Shown: positions 1 to 8,985 of the stretch, in pieces | Position numbering within the stretch: the first letter of the stretch is position 1 | Layout: each line of letters opens with the position of its first letter | DNA from: Candidatus Peribacteria bacterium | Lineage (GTDB): Bacteria > Patescibacteria > JAEDAM01 > Absconditabacterales > Absconditicoccaceae | DNA length: 64,000 bases | Assembly: GCA_031280545.1 (NCBI GenBank) | Contig: JAITGP010000001.1 | Coordinates: 1 to 64,000 of the forward strand | Direction: 5' to 3' | The notes under the pieces: model-generated | The model's database searches: none | The model's input: the letters and a program-made list of their open reading frames with translations, nothing else | What the model was told of the DNA's origin: nothing | Program-made: the position numbers and the translations under genes

Positions 1-120
1 TATGCTAGACATCTCCAAGCACTCAAAAAAGCCGGTATTATGAACTTTATCTCTAATCCTGATATGCTGGAACTCAGAGGAAATATCCTCTTGATGCTCC
101 GAAAAAGTGTGGTGAGGTAA
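1..120 (+). CDS. C-terminal end of an unidentified protein (cut by window edge)
   Basis: An open frame enters from the left edge and closes at TAA. Only 39 residues are visible, beginning YARHLQALKKAGIM and ending MLRKSVVR. The segment is basic and helical-looking and I do not recognise the family. It lies in the same direction as the TatD gene, about 175 bp upstream of it. No start, domain or motif can be seen from this end, so no function is proposed. Confidence 0.5.
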   Translation, partial: YARHLQALKKAGIMNFISNPDMLELRGNILLMLRKSVVR

Positions 121-294
121 AAAACAGTTATACATAAAAAAGACGGAACCGAATGAGGACTTAGTCTCGACGATTTCATTGCCTGTTGCTAGTTCGCTAG
201 GATCAGCTTTTGAGAGACTTTCTTTTCCTTGCTTTTTGATATCAAAACCCTATAGCTAAGACAGCTTTATTTGCTTAGTTTATTGTTTCTTATT
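121..294. other. Short intergenic stretch, nothing recognised
   Basis: This holds no supported gene. One frame is open for about 50 codons but has no start codon or family likeness. The last 30 bases before the TatD ATG are T-rich, the usual style of gene start in this window. Confidence 0.4.
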
Positions 295-1110
295 ATGTTG
301 ATTGACGCACATACTCATCTGAATTTAGAAGATCTTTTTGTGGATTATAAGCTTCATTTAGAAAATTTTCAAAAAGCTGGAGGAAAAATCCTCGTGAATG
401 CTGGGGCACATACCGACTATAACAAAAATTGAATCCTCATCGCGAAAGAGGCGAAATCTTTCTTTCCTGAGTTGATCGTGAAGGCGACTCTTGGCTTTCA
501 TCCGGAAGATGCAAAAAATATCTCTAGGTCTGATTTTTCTGCTTTGATGGAGCAATTGAAACAACAATATACTGATAATCCCGAAGAAATCATTGCTATT
601 GGAGAATGTGGAATTGATTTGTATAGAGTGGAAAATCCTGATATTGAACATCAGCAGATACTTCTCAGATTGCAGGCAGAATTGGCAAGAAAGTTACATC
701 TTCCTTTGGTGATTCATTCTAGGGAGGGATTTGAGGAAACGCTAGAAGTGTTGCAGGAATTTACGGATTTGAAAATCTATTTTCACTGTTGGGGATATGG
801 ACCAGAAGAACTCTTAAAACTTGAAACAATTTTTCCTCAAATTTGGTTTGGATTTACGAATATCCTTTCTTATCCGAGTGCCCAAAAAACGAGAGACAGT
901 TTACTTGTGGCAAAAAGAGAACATTTACTTCTGGAAACAGATGCACCGTTTTTGCCACCGCAAGTATTTCGTGGACAGAAAAATTATCCAGCTTATGTTA
1001 GCTATGTGTATCAGAAAACTTCAGAATTGCTTGATATCTCTCTTACAGATCTGGAAAATTTGATTGAAGATAACTTTACTGTTATCTTCCCTTGAAATTT
1101 TCCTCAATAA
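295..1110 (+). CDS. tatD: TatD-family metal-dependent hydrolase
   Basis: A 271-aa protein of the TatD DNase family, predicted two-metal hydrolases with a TIM-barrel fold acting on DNA or nucleotides in the cytoplasm. Visible motifs in order are the HTH metal site (DAHTHL, residues 4-9), LGFHPED, GECGID near residue 103, IHSRE near 140, HCWG near 164 and ETDAPFL near 215. One TGA lies early in the frame (Gly after TDYNKN) and another five codons before the TAA. Both are read as glycine; reading them as stops would remove the N-terminal metal-binding histidines. MraY follows 44 bp downstream on the same strand. The family call is secure; the substrate is not known. Confidence 0.93.
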
Positions 1111-1154
1111 ATCATACAATCAGCTTCAGCTTTTTTTAATTTCTCTTCTATCCG

Positions 1155-2216
1155 ATGCTTCTCAATCTTAGTGCAATATTGAGTTTCACTCTTATTGCCT
1201 TCATCGCGACGTTGCTCCTTTATCCGTTGTATATCAAGTTGCTCAAAAAACGAAAGGCAGGGAAAACTATTCGTGATAATACTGCCACAGGGGAAAAGTC
1301 TGAAATTTTCGCGAAGCTTCACGAACATAAAGCGGGGACTCCAACAATGGGAGGTGGGCTTTTTTTAGTGATGATGTTGGTGATGATTCTAGCGTCTGTA
1401 GCCTTGCAAAAATGGGGACTTATTGCTCATTCGCTTCGAAATCAGCAGGAAACGTATATTATTCTGTTTGGGTTTTTTAGTATGGGGGTGATAGGATTGA
1501 TTGATGATATTCTTAATGTAAAGAATGTTGGTAAAGTGAAAGGTTTGAGTATTAGGGCTAAAATGGTAGGGATGATTCTGTTCTCAGCGGCTATTTCTTA
1601 TTGGTTTTACCTGAAATTGGGGATTGATTACATCAATCTTTGGCCCTTGGCAGGCAAAATACAAATCTGATTTTTCTTCCCTATTTTGACCTTTTTCTCT
1701 ACAATCTTCATTGTAAATGCTATTAATATTACTGATGGGCTGGATGGACTCGCTGGTGGGACTTGTGCGTGTGTGCTCGTTGTGTTTGCGGTTGCTACTT
1801 TGCTCAATCATACCTATATTGCGACTACGATTTTGGGTGTGTGTGTGGCTATTTTGGGGGGATTTATGTTTTATAATGTTAATCCTGCTAAAGTGTTTAT
1901 GGGGGATAGTGGAGCGTTTGCACTTGGAGGGATTATTGCAGGGACGCTGTATTTGCTCAATATGAGAATTGGGATTGTGATTCCTTTTCTGATTATTTTT
2001 CTGCTTTTTATTGTGGAGCTCTGTAGTAGTGGGCTTCAAATGAGTCGAAAAAAATTTTTCAAAAGGAAGCTTTTTCCTATTGCTCCATTTCATCATTATT
2101 TAGAATACAAGGGGATGAAAGAGTATACGATTGTGATGTGTCTTTGGTTGATTCAGGGGATTTTGGCGATCATTGCGATTTTGATACTTTTTATTCAGTA
2201 TAGTATGTTGAGATAA
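1155..2216 (+). CDS. mraY: Phospho-N-acetylmuramoyl-pentapeptide transferase
   Basis: A 353-aa polytopic membrane enzyme that transfers phospho-MurNAc-pentapeptide to undecaprenyl phosphate, giving lipid I at the inner face of the membrane. Diagnostic segments are AGTPTMGG (~residue 57), IGLIDD, NAINITDGLDGLAGG (~187) and FMGDSGAFALGG. Length is normal for the family. One in-frame TGA (residue ~172, IQI[G]FFF) is read as Gly and lies between two hydrophobic segments. It probably shares a transcript with tatD and ends at a bidirectional terminator. With MurA and LspA in the window it shows that the cell makes peptidoglycan. Confidence 0.96.
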
Positions 2217-2218
2217 GA

Positions 2219-2250
2219 AAAAGATAGCCCAGAATTTTGAGCTATCTTAA
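2219..2250. terminator. Bidirectional hairpin between convergent genes
   Basis: An 8-bp perfect stem (AAGATAGC / GCTATCTT) with a 12-nt loop, flanked by A-rich and T-rich tracts. It sits between the ends of mraY (+) and the deaminase gene (-). Confidence 0.75.
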
Positions 2251-2263
2251 TTGATGAGGACAT

Positions 2264-3256
2264 CTAGAACTTAATGTATTGCATTCTGGGGATGAATTTC
2301 CTTACTTTAATTCCTACATCCTCCAAGAATTCTATACTTTCTTGGTAATGCTTTCCTCTTACTGAGAGGTAGACAACCTCTTTTATTCCTGCTTGGAGGA
2401 GTTTTGAGGTGCATTTGACACAGGGGAAGAGTGATACATACATGGTTGAGTCTTCTACTTGAAAGAAGTTTGCATTCCATAGTGCATTTTCTTCGCTATG
2501 GACTACGTAAGTATTCCTATTTTTTAAGAAATCTTCAGATTTCTCCCAAGAGAATAACTTGTCATTGTCTTTCTGTTCCACGCGAGGAAATCCATTATAT
2601 CCTGTCCCGATGATTTTGTTTTTTTGAGAGGCAATACAAGCTCCTACTCGAGTCGAGGGATCTTTACTTCTGAGGCTCGCCAAGATAGCCATTCCCATAA
2701 AATATTCATCCCAGGAGAGATAAGGCACTTCATCATCACAACTACATTCGAAAATCTCGTCTTTGGTGTGGGTTTGTTTCCAGTCTCCATAGAGATCAAA
2801 ATCAATGAGAAACTCTTCTAATTCATCATCAAATGGATGAAATTCGACACCAGATTTTTGAAACATTTTTTCTGCAGCAAGGCATGAAATGTTCCGCAAA
2901 TCTCTTTTGTAGTATATGATATGTTTAATACCAGATTGGATCATGGATTTTGCTGCTTCGTGTCCAGGGAAATCTATTACATACATCGTAGATCCCTTGA
3001 TGCTTTGTTGTGTCCGATTCAAAATCGCATTGATTTCTCCTTCGATGAGATATTCTGCTGGAAAGTGTTTCACTTTCCCATTCTCATCTATTTCCTTTAC
3101 TCCACGAGGGGTACCGGTGTAGCCAGTTCCGATAATGATATTATTGGAGTTGACGATACATGCTCCTTGTGGATTGGGATATTTGCTTCGTTTGCTGGCG
3201 AGCATTGCTGCCAACATGAAACTTTCTTCCCAGCTCAAAATTTTTTTGTCTTCCAT
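2264..3256 (-). CDS. Tandem dCMP-deaminase-like protein, N-terminal half catalytically degenerate
   Basis: A 330-aa protein made of two cytidine/deoxycytidylate deaminase-like domains (roughly residues 8-150 and 178-320), each opening with a similar W-E/D-E-x-F/Y-M-A-LAS segment. The C-terminal copy keeps the zinc site: HSEENAL (H-x-E) and FPCVKCTS (P-C-x-x-C). In the N-terminal copy the equivalents are LIEGEINAI and FPGHEAAK, so the His and both Cys are gone. The second domain could deaminate dCMP to dUMP for thymidylate synthesis; the first probably has a structural or regulatory role. Single dCMP deaminases are about 150 aa. No in-frame TGA. It is transcribed alone, convergent with mraY. 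Confidence 0.85.
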   Translation of the reverse strand: MEDKKILSWEESFMLAAMLASKRSKYPNPQGACIVNSNNIIIGTGYTGTPRGVKEIDENGKVKHFPAEYLIEGEINAILNRTQQSIKGSTMYVIDFPGHEAAKSMIQSGIKHIIYYKRDLRNISCLAAEKMFQKSGVEFHPFDDELEEFLIDFDLYGDWKQTHTKDEIFECSCDDEVPYLSWDEYFMGMAILASLRSKDPSTRVGACIASQKNKIIGTGYNGFPRVEQKDNDKLFSWEKSEDFLKNRNTYVVHSEENALWNANFFQVEDSTMYVSLFPCVKCTSKLLQAGIKEVVYLSVRGKHYQESIEFLEDVGIKVRKFIPRMQYIKF

Positions 3257-3404
3257 TTTTTTATTACTTTAGATTGTTTATATTTATATTATCTGTTTGA
3301 GTAATGTACACATATCATTCGTAAAGTCAAGAGCTATTTTTTATTTGCAATTCTTTCGGGAATAGCTAACCTCAATAGTGTTTTATCTTTTATTTGTTAT
3401 TGCT

Positions 3405-3869
3405 ATGACTGATTGTATTTTTTGTACTATTGCTGAGGGGAAAAGTCCTTCCTTTAAAATCCGAGAAAATGACGACTTTATTGCATTTCTTGATCTTTTC
3501 CCAAATACGAAAGGGCAGACCTTAGTGATTCCTAAAAAGCATTATAATTCAGATTTATTTTTGGTAGATGAAAAAAATTTCTATGAAAACTATCTTCAAG
3601 CTGTTCGCGAGGTAGTAAATTTACTGAAAAAGGGACTTGGTGTGTATAGAGTGTCGATGGTGATGGAAGGAATGGGTGTTGATCATTTGCATGTTAAATT
3701 GTATCCTTTGCATGGATTGGGACATGAATGGAAAGAAACCAATGCAAAAGAAACAAAATGGTTTGATCAATATGAAGGATATGTTTCTACTCAAGGCGGA
3801 GAAAAAGCAGATTTTGAACTCCTTGGGAATGTACAAATGCAAATCAATAATGCATCAGCTTTAAATTAG
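3405..3869 (+). CDS. HIT-family nucleotide hydrolase/transferase
   Basis: A 154-aa histidine-triad protein. It opens with DCIFCTIAEGKSPSF, the usual N-terminal CIFC segment, followed by TLVIPKKHY. The active-site segment reads DHLHVKLYPLHG, so the third His of the canonical HxHxH is Lys. The HxHxK form occurs in some members of the family, and the catalytic middle His is kept. The start at 3405 (MTDCIFC) is preferred over an ATG nine codons upstream because the N-terminus then matches the family. A hairpin follows the stop. It acts in the cytoplasm on adenosine-nucleotide adducts or similar; the substrate cannot be read from the sequence. Confidence 0.88.
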   Translation: MTDCIFCTIAEGKSPSFKIRENDDFIAFLDLFPNTKGQTLVIPKKHYNSDLFLVDEKNFYENYLQAVREVVNLLKKGLGVYRVSMVMEGMGVDHLHVKLYPLHGLGHEWKETNAKETKWFDQYEGYVSTQGGEKADFELLGNVQMQINNASALN

Positions 3870-3891
3870 ATTATAAGATTATAGATGTAAA

Positions 3892-3911
3892 TTCCCCGAA
3901 GTTTCGGGGAA
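3892..3911 (+). terminator. Hairpin after the HIT gene
   Basis: Arms TTCCCCGAA and TTCGGGGAA around a 2-nt centre (in effect a 4-nt loop). The following tract (AGATTTTAT) is only weakly T-rich, so it is terminator-like, not certain. Confidence 0.5.
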
Positions 3912-3939
3912 AGATTTTATCAGAAGATTACAGAAGATT

Positions 3940-4449
3940 ATGGACAAAGAATATGTAGTGCTTGTGAATGAAAATGATCAGGAACTCTGAACTATGGGAA
4001 AGCTAGAGGCTCATCAAAACTGAGGTCAGCTTCATAGAGCTTTTTCTGTACTTGTTTTTAATTCCAAAAGAGAGTTGTTGATTCAGCAGAGGGCTTTAAC
4101 GAAATATCATTGTCCTTGATTACGAGCAAATACAACCTGTTCTCATCCAAGGTTAGAGGAGCCTTATTTAGAGGGAGCTCATAGGAGATTGCAAGAAGAA
4201 ATGGGATTTGATTGTTCGTTGGAAGAGAAATTCCACTTTGTTTATAAGGCAGCATTTATTAATGGACTAACAGAGTATGAGTTTGATAGAGTATTTTTTG
4301 GTTGCTATGATGGAGAGGTGCTTCCTGATCCAGAGGAGGTTTCCAATTTTAAGCGAATGGATGTGGAAGAATTAAAAAATGAAATAGCTGGAAATCCTGA
4401 GAATTTTGCGGAGTGGTTTAGAATTCTTATGGATGAGGCAGAATTGTAA
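3940..4449 (+). CDS. idi: Isopentenyl-diphosphate delta-isomerase, type I (Nudix fold)
   Basis: A 169-aa enzyme interconverting IPP and DMAPP for isoprenoids such as the undecaprenyl carrier. Seen in order: [46 protein letters not shown] (family NTCCSHP, with the catalytic Cys and metal-binding His), a Nudix-like segment LQEEMGFD, and an E-x-E-containing segment [10 protein letters not shown]. Four in-frame TGA codons, all in the first third, are glycines at family glycine positions such as the one before LRANTTCS. Without table 25 only the C-terminal half would be found. It follows HIT by 70 bp and precedes the large dikinase gene. Confidence 0.9.
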
Positions 4450-4531
4450 ATTTCCTCTTGAAAATTTGATATATATATACAAGTATATTTGTAGTTTTTA
4501 TGGGTATTTTTATTTTTCTCTCTGACTTGTT

Positions 4532-7500
4532 ATGCTCAAACGATTCTCTCAGGTTTCTAATACTGATGTTCTTACTTGCTGATGAAAAGGAGCCTCACTT
4601 GGTGAAATGATCCAAGCAGGTTTCCCTGTTCCTGGTGGTTTTGTACTAACTACGAAAGCCTTTTGAACCGATCCTCATCAGTGGGACAACGAAGTCTTAC
4701 ACGCTTTTGATCAGCTGAACTGTAAATTTGTTGCAGTGCGTTCTAGTGGGACGAAAGAGGATGGAAGTGATGATAGTTTTGCTGGACAGTTTGATACTTA
4801 TCTGTTCGTAAGCAAGGAAAAGCTGATTGAACAAATTATAGAATGTCATAATTCCGTAAAATCAGACAGAATTTTAGCCTATTGTGCTTCCAAAAATATC
4901 AATCCTGACGATATTAAAGTAGCTGTGGTGGTGCAAAAAATGGTCAATAGTGATGTAGCAGGTGTGTGTTTCACAGCAAATCCTATCACGGGAAATAGAG
5001 AAGAGATAATGATAGAAGCTTGATTTGGTGTAGGAGAGGCAGTAGTAAGTGGAATGATTACCCCTGATAATTATGTAGTGAAAAAGATTACAGAATCACG
5101 CAGTTCTGCGTGACTCCGCTGTACAGCTGGGGATTTTGAAAAATTACAGAAGATTAGTAGGGACAAGGCTTGACCTTGTCCGAATAACGGTACGAACCAG
5201 ATTAAAAAACAGATTTCAAATCAAAATAAGAAAATCGTTTTGAATTTGGAGAAAGGAGGAACGAGAGAAGAAGAAATTGAGACAACCATTGTAGGGGTTC
5301 AGAAATTGTCAGATGAACATATCTTGGAGTTAGCAAAGTATGCAGAGAGGATTGAGAAGCATTATGGAAAACCAATGGATATTGAGCGAGCAGTGGAAGA
5401 TGGAGAATTGTTTATTTTACAAGCTAGACCCATCACGACGCTGGAGAATAAGGAAAAAGCTGAGAATAACGATATATATATCAATGATTTTATAGCAAAA
5501 ATAAAGAATGTAGATCGAGATGTACAAAGATTCAACGCCTATCCATTTTTTATTAGTAGTGTTGCAACGGTATCTGGATTTGATCTACCATGGGGCTTGA
5601 GTTATACACATTTCTTTTGTATTTCTCATGCAGAAAATGTACAATGGCACTATGATAATGCAGATTATACAAGACTATGAAATCTTTTCCGAGAAAAAAT
5701 TCAGACTTCTGATGATTTTTTTCAGCTTATTGATGAACAAGAACAAAGATATACACAAGCAAAATCAGAGTATGATCGCCTTTTAAAATCAACGAAGATA
5801 TTTAGCTTTAAAACAGTAAAACCTCTTTTGAAAGCTATTGTAAATGAACTGGCAATGGCATGTGGATATGCACATATTGTAGAAGGTGCAAGAGCTGTTG
5901 GTGAGAAACTTTTATATGAACAACAAGGAGTAAACACTATACTTCCCAGAGAAAAATCTTTTCTCTTAAAAGCCCAAGAAAAAGCAATTTCGCTTAAACA
6001 AAAGTATCCTATAGAGAAGGCTTATCAGCTTTTTATGCAAAATTATGCTTGGATTAAAAATAGTTATTTGTGAATTACGAGAATATCTCTACAGGATTTC
6101 ATAGAATTTGCTGAGCATACCCCTGAATCTTTTGAACTGCCAAATTATGAAAAAAATTCATTATTAGAAAAATTATCTCTACTGTTTTCGTGGCAAGATA
6201 CGAGGAAAGCTCATATTTTACAAAGTATTCATCGTGCAGATACGCTATTGCAAACTATTGCTTCAACCTTAAATATTGATAGAACATCGTTATATTTTAT
6301 ATTACCAGAAGAGGTTGAAAAAATAGATGATAAACAGTACAGACAAGAATTATTGGAAAGAACCCATATTTTAATAGATTATGCCTCAAATGTAGGAACT
6401 CGTCTTACCCTCACAGGACAGGAAGCTTATGATTTCCAGACTGAGCGAGAAAGAAAAGAAATATCTCATGAACAAGAGATGAGAGGAAACACTGGTTATG
6501 CTGGAAAAGTAAAAGGGAAAGTTCGTATTTGTTTAACCATGGAAAGCATTAAAGCATTTCAAGAAGGAGAAATTTTGGTGGCTTCTATGACGAGACCTGA
6601 ATATGTTGGTGCAATCAAAAAATCAGCGGGAATTATCACTGATGAATGAGGTATCACTTGTCACGCAGCAATAGTTGCACGTGAAATGAAAAAACCTTGC
6701 ATTATCGGAACGAAAATTGCCACTCAAGTTCTCAAAGATGGTGATCTCGTGGAAGTGGATGCAGACAATGGAGTAGTCAAAATTTTAGAATCAGTGGGAT
6801 CAATTACAACGTTGGAAAAGGGAAATCATGAAGATCTCTATGACCAGTTTATGAAAAGTTTACAAGGAGATACTTCATTTTCTTTTTTTGCAAGATGTTC
6901 CATTTTGTGTATTGGATCGGTTCCATGGCTCAAAAATAAATATTCTCCACAGCAAAAGAAACAAGGGTTTCTCTTACTTTTGGTTGACAAAGATCTAGTA
7001 ATGGAGGTAGCAAATTCCGATTTGCATGATTCTTATGCAGTTAATACCTTTAAAGACTTTCTCTCAGGGAAAACAAATATTCAATGTTTGAAACGTGAAT
7101 TTACTGAAACTTGCAAAAAAATCGATCATCTTTATGCTCAGGAAATACTAGATCCTCAGAAACTTATCAATGAATGTGCTGAACTCATGATGCAGTTATG
7201 TGCAAAAACTCTTTATATAGAAAACTTCAGCAAAAGAATAGCCGAAGAGGGGTTACAGATAAAAATAGCAGATGATATTTGGGAACATGCTACTAGCCCA
7301 AGTTTTGAACACTTTGAAACCCGTTGGCTAAAAGCTGTAAAAAAATCAAAGACACCCGAAGAAGTTGATTATGTTTTTCAGGATTATTATTTTTTACCAA
7401 CAGATGAGGATTTACGTATCTTATGGGAAACAAAAAAGAAAGAAAAGATCAAAAATAAAGCAGACTCCAAACCTGTTCTTAGCAAACTTGAGCCTTGGGT

Positions 7501-8119
7501 TGAATTTACACAATTTGTGATGATGCTAAGAGATTTGAGGAAAGATCCTTATGCAAAAATTCAATCCTTAATTTGCAAATCTGCGAGGTTACTGTATCCA
7601 GATGTCCCTGATGAACTTTTGGCACATATTAATTTGTTTGAAGTTGCTGATAATACCCTGCCATCTGTGGAAGTACTGAAGAAAAGAAATACTACTCCTT
7701 ATGTTCTCTTACTCAAAGAAGATACAGGATTTTCCTATGACTATGATGCTTATGACAGAATAAAAGCTTTAGTCGAAAAAATTGATGAAAATCAGGATAC
7801 GGTTTATGGAGACACTGCTTCACGTGGAAAATATAAAGGTATCGTGAGAATAGTTCGAAATCCTGAAGATGATTTTAATAAGGGAGATATTTTGTGTACC
7901 TGAATGACTCGTCCAGAATTCGTTTCTTTGATGAAAAAAGCAGGGGCGATTATTACTAATGAAGGCGGTATTACTTGTCATGCTGCGATCGTTTCTCGTG
8001 AATTAAAAATCCCTTGTATCATTTGAACGAGAAATGCTACACAGGTTTTGAAAGATGGCGATCTTGTAGAAGTGGATGCTGACCATGGAGTGGTCAGAAT
8101 TTTGAAAAAAGTGGGCTAA
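4532..8119 (+). CDS. PEP-synthase/rifampin-phosphotransferase-type dikinase with duplicated helical and phospho-His modules
   Basis: A 1195-aa protein. Residues 1-300 are a pyruvate-phosphate-dikinase/PEP-synthase ATP-binding domain ([33 protein letters not shown]...[11 protein letters not shown]). Two units follow, each a 300-400-aa helical region ending in a swivelling phospho-histidine domain: [19 protein letters not shown] (His ~711) and [19 protein letters not shown] (His ~1149). The PEP-binding TIM barrel of true PEP synthases is absent. The order ATP - helical - His matches rifampin phosphotransferase, in which the helical domain binds the acceptor; here that unit occurs twice. At least nine in-frame TGA codons, several on family glycines. 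Residues ~188-225 are encoded by palindromic repeats. The substrate is unknown; a small-molecule or drug dikinase is an inference. Confidence 0.75.
5096..5181 (+). repeat. Palindromic repeats in frame inside the dikinase gene
   Basis: Three adjacent palindromes: TCACGCAG/CTGCGTGA, GCTGTACAGC and GTAG followed by GGACAAGG-cttga-CCTTGTCC. The last has the GTAG head seen in REP elements. Between them lies a GATTACAGAAGATTA-like stretch also found in the intergenic DNA before idi. The reading frame stays open because the TGA codons inside code for Gly. The encoded segment falls between conserved blocks of the ATP domain, so it looks like an insertion. Confidence 0.7.
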
Positions 8120-8192
8120 AATTTGATAAAAGAGAATTTATGAATATAATAAGAAGATACTTCTTATTTTATCTTTTTGTATAGGTGAAAAT

Positions 8193-8885
8193 ATGGCACA
8201 AGACTTAGGAAAAATTTTCCGAAAAAGCTCTGAAGTCCCTAGAGCTCAAGAAAGTACTAAAAATATTCAAGAAGGACTCTATGAGGCACTGGATGTTAAT
8301 AAAAAAAAGCCGATTAGGATAGATATGTGCTTGGGATTTTCTGGTGAAGCAATAAAAAAGCTGGATACGGAACGAGAAAACCTTGCTAAACAAGGAAAGT
8401 CTGATGATGAAATTCTAGATCTTTGGCTTTCAGAAAAATTAGTAGTAAGTCCTTATAGTGTAGCAAAGACGCTTTTCCATTTGGTAGTGAGTATTTTGCA
8501 ACGTGTTGAGAAATATTCTCAGCCTTTTATTATTTATTCCAATAGACATGGAGAAAAAAATGTCCAAGGAGGGTTGACTAAAAGAGGAGTAGAGCAGACC
8601 AAACAATTGGGAAAAAATATTGCCCAGAAAAGGGATAAAAAAGTAGATACCTTGATTTTAACGACCCATATGAGCATCAATGAAGGCTTGCTTTCTCTGC
8701 TTTTTCCTTATGCAGGATTCCCTCCAAAGTGGAAAGGGTGACTTGATTTTGCAGAAACTGTAAAATATTCCTTTTTCCCAGCTTCCGATGATAGATCAGA
8801 AGCTGTTTTGGAAGTTGAGTGGAGAGGAATTAAAAAGCAGATTTCTTGTAAAACTCTCTTGCAAAAATTGAAAAATCCTATCTAA
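8193..8885 (+). CDS. Histidine-phosphatase-superfamily-like protein
   Basis: A 230-aa protein. Near residue 113 it reads IIYSNRHGEKN...LTKRGVEQTKQLG, the RHG catalytic motif and following helix of the phosphoglycerate-mutase-like histidine phosphatases. LILTTHMSINEGLLSLLF near residue 155 could carry the second catalytic His. About 110 residues precede the RHG motif (normally it is N-terminal); they are charged and helical and contain no known domain. One TGA (Gly ~183). The C-terminus is shorter than usual. A phosphatase or a non-catalytic relative are both possible. It lies 73 bp after the dikinase and could share its transcript. Confidence 0.6.
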
Positions 8886-8985
8886 GATAGACGTATAATA
8901 AACTACCTCTATTTTTCTTGCATTTTGCTAGAAAATATATATAATAATATGTATTAAGCTTTTAACAAAAACAGAAACCCTCGTA

